A stretch of 64,000 bases of DNA. Origin: Acanthopleura granulata. Lineage: Eukaryota > Mollusca > Polyplacophora > Chitonida > Chitonidae. Numbering within the stretch: the stretch's first letter is position 1; every line of letters starts with the position of its first letter. The position numbers and the translations under genes are program-made. Under the pieces are notes generated by a model. That model was given only the letters and a program-made list of their open reading frames with translations. It ran no database searches and was not told the origin of the DNA. Below are positions 60,601-64,000 of the stretch, piece after piece. The stretch lies in assembly GCA_016165875.1 (NCBI GenBank), contig JABBOT010000014.1, positions 11,503,871 to 11,567,870 of the forward strand. Reading direction: 5' to 3'.

Positions 60601-63600
60601 TCACTGTGCAATATTCTATTTATTACTTATACTTTAACAATGTCATGAATTTGAGTATTTAAAGAAGTTTTAAGCAATGTTCAAGCTGCAGGCCTTCAAA
60701 GGCCTGTCAGTAGTGTGAAGTCCTAGTGGAATACATGACGTGTAGTATGACGTGTCTTTTTGAGTGATGTCGGAATATAGCAATCGACTACACTTGTATT
60801 ATGACATCATCCCAGTGAGCTAAGATTAGAATGTCATAAAAACAAAGTGTTTCATTTTCGCCGTCATAGGTCAAGGTCGCCAACCGTGTAATATCAAAAT
60901 GTAATAACAAAAGTGATATTTAATTGGTGAAGACATCACTTTTATCAATGGGAAATACTGGGATTTCACATCTTTTTTTTTCAAGTGACAAATTTTGGTT
61001 GATTCTGATTGATTCATCCACTTTATAGGACCACTTAATAGGGGTTTTTTTGTGAAGCCTTGGTTAATTTCTTGTCAGAAAAACTTAGCATTAATGCCCA
61101 AAGTGTCATAAGACCTTTATTTACTTCTAAAAGCGCATTCTCAGAGTCAGACTTTAAGTAAAATACTGTACTTTGTTTCATTAATGCAACTATTTTATTT
61201 TTCTCTCCGGAGGTCTGTGTTTTGCCGACACGAGTTTTCAATACCGACTTGGCAAAAATCTTCTGGACCTGACAACTTGTATACAAGGGTTTACCCATCT
61301 GATGCCATAAAGCCTTAATCATTATATAAATCGAAAATCCACTGTTCACAGTAAGTAGATGTATGTACAGTGGAGCACACTTATTTGCAAACCTTAAAAC
61401 CCAGAGCTTTGTTTACATTTAACAGGGTTCACTGTTTATCCATGCTTGTAGTACAAGATAGTGAGTTACCTCCCTTGGTACTCCCTTGTCATCTACTCAC
61501 AATGACGTTTCAAGTCAAGATTTCACTTACACAAATAACATGTCTTATTTGTAAATGTTAAACACAACTATACTTTAAAAGTAGTAAAATAATTTAAATC
61601 TCATACGGTACATGATTTGACGGAATCACCGAACTCTGGACCTTTTGTGACCAGGGATGGCCCATGTCAATACGACATGTATGATGCAACATTTTATACG
61701 TGCTTGAAACTTGAGGTTAGTTAAGGAGATTGATGTAGCATATCTATTGTACCTTTGTTTTATACAGATTTTATAATGTACTTGCCATTATCATAAGACT
61801 GCGCATTCTTGGGGTCATAGTTCAGTGTCCTCTGCAGAGCCGGCGTCCAGCTGTCAAGGTCTTTCTCACAGAAGCGACCCTTCCACCGTAAATGATTCCA
61901 GGGATTTTTTAACATGAACAGTCGCTTGCCCTGAAAAACGCGATAGTTATACATTTACTATATTTCACATATATATATAAATATATATATACATGTATAT
62001 TTCATATTTACCATCTTTCATGTGGCACATTTTGCTTGATTTTGAACGATTTACAATATTGTATCCCAAATTCATCCACTTTTAGGCCATTTTTTTGTTC
62101 AGTTTGATTAATTTGTCATAAGAAACACTTACATCTTTGCATGAAATGTATCATTCTAAGGACTATATGGATATATGCAGGTGAAAATACTTTTTTTACA
62201 GGCCAAACTTTAGGTTTAACACAATGATTGTTATTTGCAAAAATTTTTCCGTTACAACTTATTCAACCATAGCCTGGTTTTGGGATGGAGCGAAATGGAG
62301 ATCAAGCAGAGTAAACCACCACCAATTGACAAGTAACTGACAAACCTTTCCACATAAAGCCACAGTCAAACCAACAAGTGATAATAAGCCTGCAGAAATC
62401 CATTATTCAGAGGCTATTAAGCTGCAGATTTAAGTACCGAGGCATCAGACTGTTCCACTCTGTCATAATCCACAGCCCTCTTAATAAGGCCTTCACAGAA
62501 CTGGATCGCATTTATCTCCCTTGTGATACTCTTTTATTTGGGCTTATAAATTTCATCCATATTTCATTGATGAATTTATCTGATTATGGTTTAATGAAAA
62601 ATGAAACAATGAAAATGAAAATGAAAATAATGAAAAAAAACAAGAAAATTTCACATTACATATGACAGCTGTCAGGTTTATGGGTGAATCAAATCCGAGT
62701 GCCCAGAGCAAACTAATCAGCAGTGACTTTTGGGAAATGCCTGACTTAAAGCCGCTACAGAAGCAGTGATAACAGAATCAGAATATGTATCCTGATTGGT
62801 CAAGGGTTGGACAGATGCGACAGGCCAACACTTCTGTGCCAACATGGCACCTTGCTTTATTTATGTGCGAAAACTTTCAATGCAAGGAAAATATTGTATA
62901 TCACCTGAGGTTTAATATGTAAAAATGCACTTTCATAAAGGCCATAAAATGATGCCAAAACTTCTTTTTTCCCCGATACAAAATTTAATCAAACTTCACA
63001 AAAAGTTCTAAAATGGTGCATTAAGGTGGATGAACTGATCAAAATCAAGAACAATGAGTCACTGAAAAAAGCTAACCTTAATTTATTTATCTGATTGTTG
63101 TTTCATGCCACACTCAAGAATATTTCACTCATACAACAATGGCCAGCAGTATGGTGGGAGGAAACCAGGAAGAGCCAGGGGGAAACCACGACCATCCGCT
63201 GGTTGCTGGCAGAACTTCCCACGTACATTCGGCGAGGAAGCCAGCATGAGCTGGTCTTGAACTCACAGTGACCACATTGGTGAGAGGCACGAGGTCATAA
63301 CGCCATGCTAGCTCGCCAACCCTTACAGCCACGGAGGCCCTGCTGAACTTAGAGTGAAATACAGTGTTAAATAACTATTGCAATCTTTTAAAATTAATCT
63401 GGAGCAAATTTGCCCCAGTACCAAAATTCTCCGTACCAAAACTTCTCTGATATCCAACATGGCATACGCATGAGTCTGTACAAGGCCAGCTCGGTCAGCT
63501 TCACTTTCACTCATCTCTCCAGTAGCCACAGTGACTAGACAGTGACCTCTGTGGAAACGGTCGAGGAGTCTCTTGAATTCTCGGTCTTTGTCGAACTCTT

Positions 63601-63664
63601 CAGTTCCAGGACGGATGGCGACTCTCTCTGGAATCCAGCCAGTGAGAGCATGGAGATCTATATT
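51519..63664 (-). CDS. CAPN7: Calpain-7 (PalB-type calpain), C-terminal half, 9 exons
   Basis: Calpain-7 is a cytosolic cysteine protease whose N-terminal MIT domains bind ESCRT-III proteins. It has a C2-peptidase core and two C2-like domains. Nine exons in transcript order (63664-63437, 61930-61786, 59164-59065, 57535-57403, 56890-56815, 55696-55485, 54527-54388, 52851-52759, 51663-51519) join in frame into 423 residues plus TGA. The fragment starts NIDLHALTGWIPER. Catalytic His is residue 65 (QTHAYAMLD) and catalytic Asn is residue 85 (MLKNPW). That 20-residue spacing equals human His458/Asn478, which I recall from memory. The first C2-like domain spans about residues 160-298 (INSPHYL, NTIHYTLRVYS); the second spans about 299-423 (GQWKGKSAGGC, QYSVGF, GPFFLDF) and ends ITLSQLQ. 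The Cys-bearing and MIT exons lie beyond 64000. One intron is GC-AG and another carries an 18-copy splice-site array. The length from His to the end fits the family within about three residues. Confidence 0.95.
52372..52661 (-). mobile_element. SINE family 1, full length, in the CAPN7 E8-E9 intron
   Basis: Element 52382-52651 with a complete tail (ATTTATTTATTTATTTTAAT on the plus strand), body and head (GGCCACTGAGCCCCC). A 10-bp duplication CAAAACTTTC lies at 52372-52381 and 52652-52661. It is in the same orientation as the gene. Confidence 0.9.
52759..52851 (-). CDS. CAPN7: CAPN7 exon E8
   Basis: 93 nt after CCTCAG, encoding QYSVGFNVVCVLENVT to KKTSGDF plus two bases, donor AG|GTATGT. Confidence 0.92.
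54119..54368 (+). mobile_element. SINE family 1, abutting the CAPN7 exon E7 donor
   Basis: Head GGGGCCTTTGTGGCCGAGGT, GGTTAGTGTGCTA, B-box region GAGTTGAAGTCC, body and CAATCAAATAAATAAA tail. It is antisense to CAPN7. Its tail ends about 19 nt from the E7 donor. Confidence 0.9.
54388..54527 (-). CDS. CAPN7: CAPN7 exon E7
   Basis: 140 nt after GTGTAG, encoding LTGQWKGKSAGGCANYPQT to IELLGP plus two bases, donor AA|GTAAGT. It opens the second C2-like domain. Confidence 0.93.
54585..54787 (+). repeat. Dispersed repeat family A in a CAPN7 intron
   Basis: ACGACCTGAAATTTTG, GACCTTTACATTTTTCTGG, ACCTTCTAAACAAACCTTAA, CTCCCAGAATCAGG, ACAAGCAACTTGTCATGG and CAGGTCATTTAGGGTA follow the family order. 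This is the best-preserved copy. Confidence 0.65.
54840..54985 (+). repeat. Dispersed repeat family B in a CAPN7 intron
   Basis: GATGCCAACACTTATATTTT, CGAACTTCACAAAAAACTCA, GGCGGATGAATTGAG and AACTGTGTCTCTTAAAAAAA recur in the same order at 62935-63078 and inverted near 61.0 and 62.1 kb. Confidence 0.5.
55485..55696 (-). CDS. CAPN7: CAPN7 exon E6
   Basis: 212 nt after GCCAG, encoding DPPPYKDGVRINSPHYL to EKYSKR, donor CGG|GTAAAT. It completes the first C2-like domain. Confidence 0.93.
56386..56658 (+). mobile_element. SINE family 1, full length, in the CAPN7 E5-E6 intron
   Basis: Intact head (GGGCCTACGTGGCTCAGTTG, GTTAGCGCACTA), B box GAGTTCAAGTCC, full body and (AAAT)n tail. It is antisense to CAPN7. 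Confidence 0.92.
56815..56890 (-). CDS. CAPN7: CAPN7 exon E5
   Basis: 76 nt after TTTCAG, encoding DDFADNKEFITVLVYKTEG to IFYP plus one base, donor T|GTAAGT. Confidence 0.92.
57403..57535 (-). CDS. CAPN7: CAPN7 exon E4, source of the tandem array
   Basis: 133 nt after CTTGCAG, encoding HTWPAKEGPKKDSYN to TRHIVDK, donor AAG|GTACAT. Its first 30 nt and the preceding intron end are the parent of the 66-bp array at 57543-58790. Confidence 0.93.
57543..58790 (-). repeat. 66-bp tandem array of CAPN7 splice acceptor plus exon start, 18 periods
   Basis: TTACTG words at 57583 and 58771 are 1188 bp apart, exactly 18 x 66, with no indel. Read on the gene strand each unit has GCTCTGCTTGCAG, then 30 nt equal to the start of exon E4 (CACATGGCCTGC to CCAAAGAA), then GTGAGAATGTG. 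Units differ at a few positions, such as GAA/GAG in the exon-derived part and GACAC/GATAC in the linker. The far edge (58785-58830) is a longer, older copy that still holds GGACAGTTGTAACATGAGTG from further into E4, which shows how the unit arose by internal deletion. Because 66 is a multiple of three, the plus strand also stays open for 477 codons; this is a by-product. Confidence 0.95.
59065..59164 (-). CDS. CAPN7: CAPN7 exon E3
   Basis: 100 nt after CTGCAG, encoding GVFWIDYDSLCRFYDVIYI to TACW plus two bases, donor CA|GTAAGT. Confidence 0.93.
59513..59998. repeat. ~40-bp minisatellite in a CAPN7 intron
   Basis: Units of GTTAGTTGTTTTGGAATAAG plus GGAGGAAACAGAGCTAAAAC, about 40 bp, alternate with ~30-bp shorter units lacking the TTAG segment, for roughly 13 units. 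They vary at single bases (GGTGAAAATAG against GGAGGAAACAG). Confidence 0.9.
60362..60462 (+). mobile_element. SINE family 1 fragment
   Basis: GCAATCTGTGGATGGTCGTG, GGTTTCCCACAGGCTCTGAC, CACCATAACGCTGG and GTAAGTGAAATAT match the 3' body. The head is missing and the tail is cut off by the hairpin element that follows. Confidence 0.75.
60465..60616. mobile_element. Near-perfect 150-bp hairpin element (MITE-like)
   Basis: The two arms, about 67 bp each (60466-60531 and 60551-60616), are inverted copies with about 90% identity. Blocks include ATATTGCACAGTGA, TTGAAT, CCATAAATATTGTTC, GAGGTGGAAA and GATAACCCA. A ~19-bp spacer separates them. It contains no coding frame. Confidence 0.85.
61005..61110 (-). 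repeat. Dispersed repeat family B, inverted partial copy
   Basis: On the plus strand, ATTCATCCACTTTATAGGAC, TTTTTTTGTGAAG and TCTTGTCAGAAAAACTTA mirror the 54.9 kb copy. Confidence 0.42.
61786..61930 (-). CDS. CAPN7: CAPN7 exon E2, catalytic Asn, GC donor
   Basis: 145 nt, GKRLFMLKNPW to AQSYDN plus one base. The Asn codon is 61906-61904. It must end at 61786 before GCAAGT; using the GT four bases later shifts the frame and gives a stop within exon E3. Confidence 0.92.
61976..61996. repeat. (TA)-rich microsatellite beside CAPN7 exon E2
   Basis: Short ATATATAAATATATATATAC run about 45 bp upstream (on the gene strand) of the E2 acceptor. Confidence 0.7.
62066..62170 (-). repeat. Dispersed repeat family B, inverted partial copy
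   Basis: TTCATCCACTTTTAGGCC, TTTTTTTGTTCAG and TTGTCATAAGAAACACTTAC on the plus strand parallel the 61.0 kb copy. Confidence 0.4.
62935..63078 (+). repeat. Dispersed repeat family B
   Basis: GATGCCAAAACTTCTTTTTT, TCAAACTTCACAAAAAGTTC, AAGGTGGATGAACTGATC and AATGAGTCACTGAAAAAA match the 54.9 kb copy in order and spacing. Confidence 0.5.
63079..63343 (-). mobile_element. SINE family 1, full length, in the CAPN7 E1-E2 intron
   Basis: Tail side TTAATTTATTTATC, body with CAGTATGGTGGGAGGAAACC, CCATCCGCTGGTTGCTGGC and GAAGCCAGCATGAGCTGGTC, and head CAGCCACGGAGGCCC. Same orientation as the gene, about 95 nt downstream of the E1 donor. Confidence 0.9.
63437..63664 (-). CDS. CAPN7: CAPN7 exon E1 (window numbering), catalytic His
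   Basis: 76 codons, NIDLHALTGW to LDIREVL, starting after CTGTAG and ending TTG|GTACGG. The catalytic His codon is 63472-63470. The following intron is phase 0. Confidence 0.93.
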
Positions 63665-64000
63665 CTACAGGTAAAACACAACAGAGAAAAGAAAACAACG
63701 TTGAATTTTACATGTATTTTTAGGTTGGGGTTTGATGCCACACTCATAAATATTTGGTAAATTTATATGCTTATTGGTGAAGAAATCATGAAGAGCCTGA
63801 AAAAAAATTTAGCCCTTTGCCAAGTGTCTCACCAATCTCCTGAGTGACTTAAATTATGTATTTCTTTCATTGGTGTTTCAAGCCATACTCTTGCTTATTT
63901 CACTAATACGCAGTAGGTAGTTTTGCAGGCTGGCAGGTGGAGAAAACCAGAGTGTTCGATGTAAATCACCCACACTTTCCCACATGTGACCGACAGATAT
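63665..64000 (-). other. CAPN7 intron running off the window, with a diverged SINE end
   Basis: The sequence upstream of exon E1 on the gene strand. From about 63850 it holds a diverged SINE-like 3' part (TTTCATTGGTGTTTCAAGCC, CATACTCTTGCTTATTTCAC, GGTGGAGAAAACCAGAGTG) cut by the window edge. Confidence 0.5.

Overview
The window is eukaryotic nuclear DNA. It is AT-rich, repeat-laden and intron-rich, with canonical GT-AG splice sites and no operon-like gene packing. The best fit is a marine lophotrochozoan, most likely a mollusc. This is inferred from a very abundant tRNA-derived SINE with an (AAAT)n tail, from many TACATGTA palindromes, and from the protein matches; I could not run a species search.

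Two genes are well supported. (1) Plus strand, 35837-37971: a complete four-exon gene for a 162-residue Ly6/uPAR-type (three-finger) protein. It has a signal peptide, a 12-cysteine domain and a hydrophobic C-terminus that suggests a GPI anchor. (2) Minus strand, 63664 down to 51519: the last nine coding exons (423 residues) of a calpain-7 (CAPN7) orthologue. They carry the catalytic His and Asn and both C2-like domains. The 5' exons, with the catalytic Cys, lie beyond the right edge. Every exon junction keeps the reading frame, provided one intron uses a GC-AG boundary.

The most unusual object lies in the CAPN7 intron before exon E4 (window numbering). The intron end plus the first 30 nt of E4 have been copied as an exact 66-bp tandem unit, 18 full periods with no indels. 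Each unit presents a 3' splice site, 30 nt of exon sequence and a donor-like GTGAGA. The result is a run of 18 potential 30-nt (ten-codon) microexons. Each is in frame if spliced, and each gives an immediate stop if only its acceptor is used.

Layout: 1-18 kb is apparently intergenic or intronic, with minisatellites (37 bp, 44 bp), SINE pieces, an unnamed ~200-bp dispersed repeat and one frameshifted ORF remnant. 18.3-20.2 kb holds a large inverted repeat and weak coding candidates on the minus strand. 21-29 kb is repeat territory: SINEs, a fold-back element, a decaying 21-bp satellite over ~2 kb and a 31-bp array. 29-35 kb holds a palindromic dispersed element, two SINE pieces and a ~55-bp array. 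35.8-38.8 kb is the Ly6-type gene. 39-51 kb is mostly featureless, apart from a short secreted-peptide-like ORF at 44.6 kb and repeat fragments. 51.5-63.7 kb is the CAPN7 3' half, with SINEs in five of its eight internal introns. The two genes are on opposite strands, converge tail to tail and have no evident functional link.
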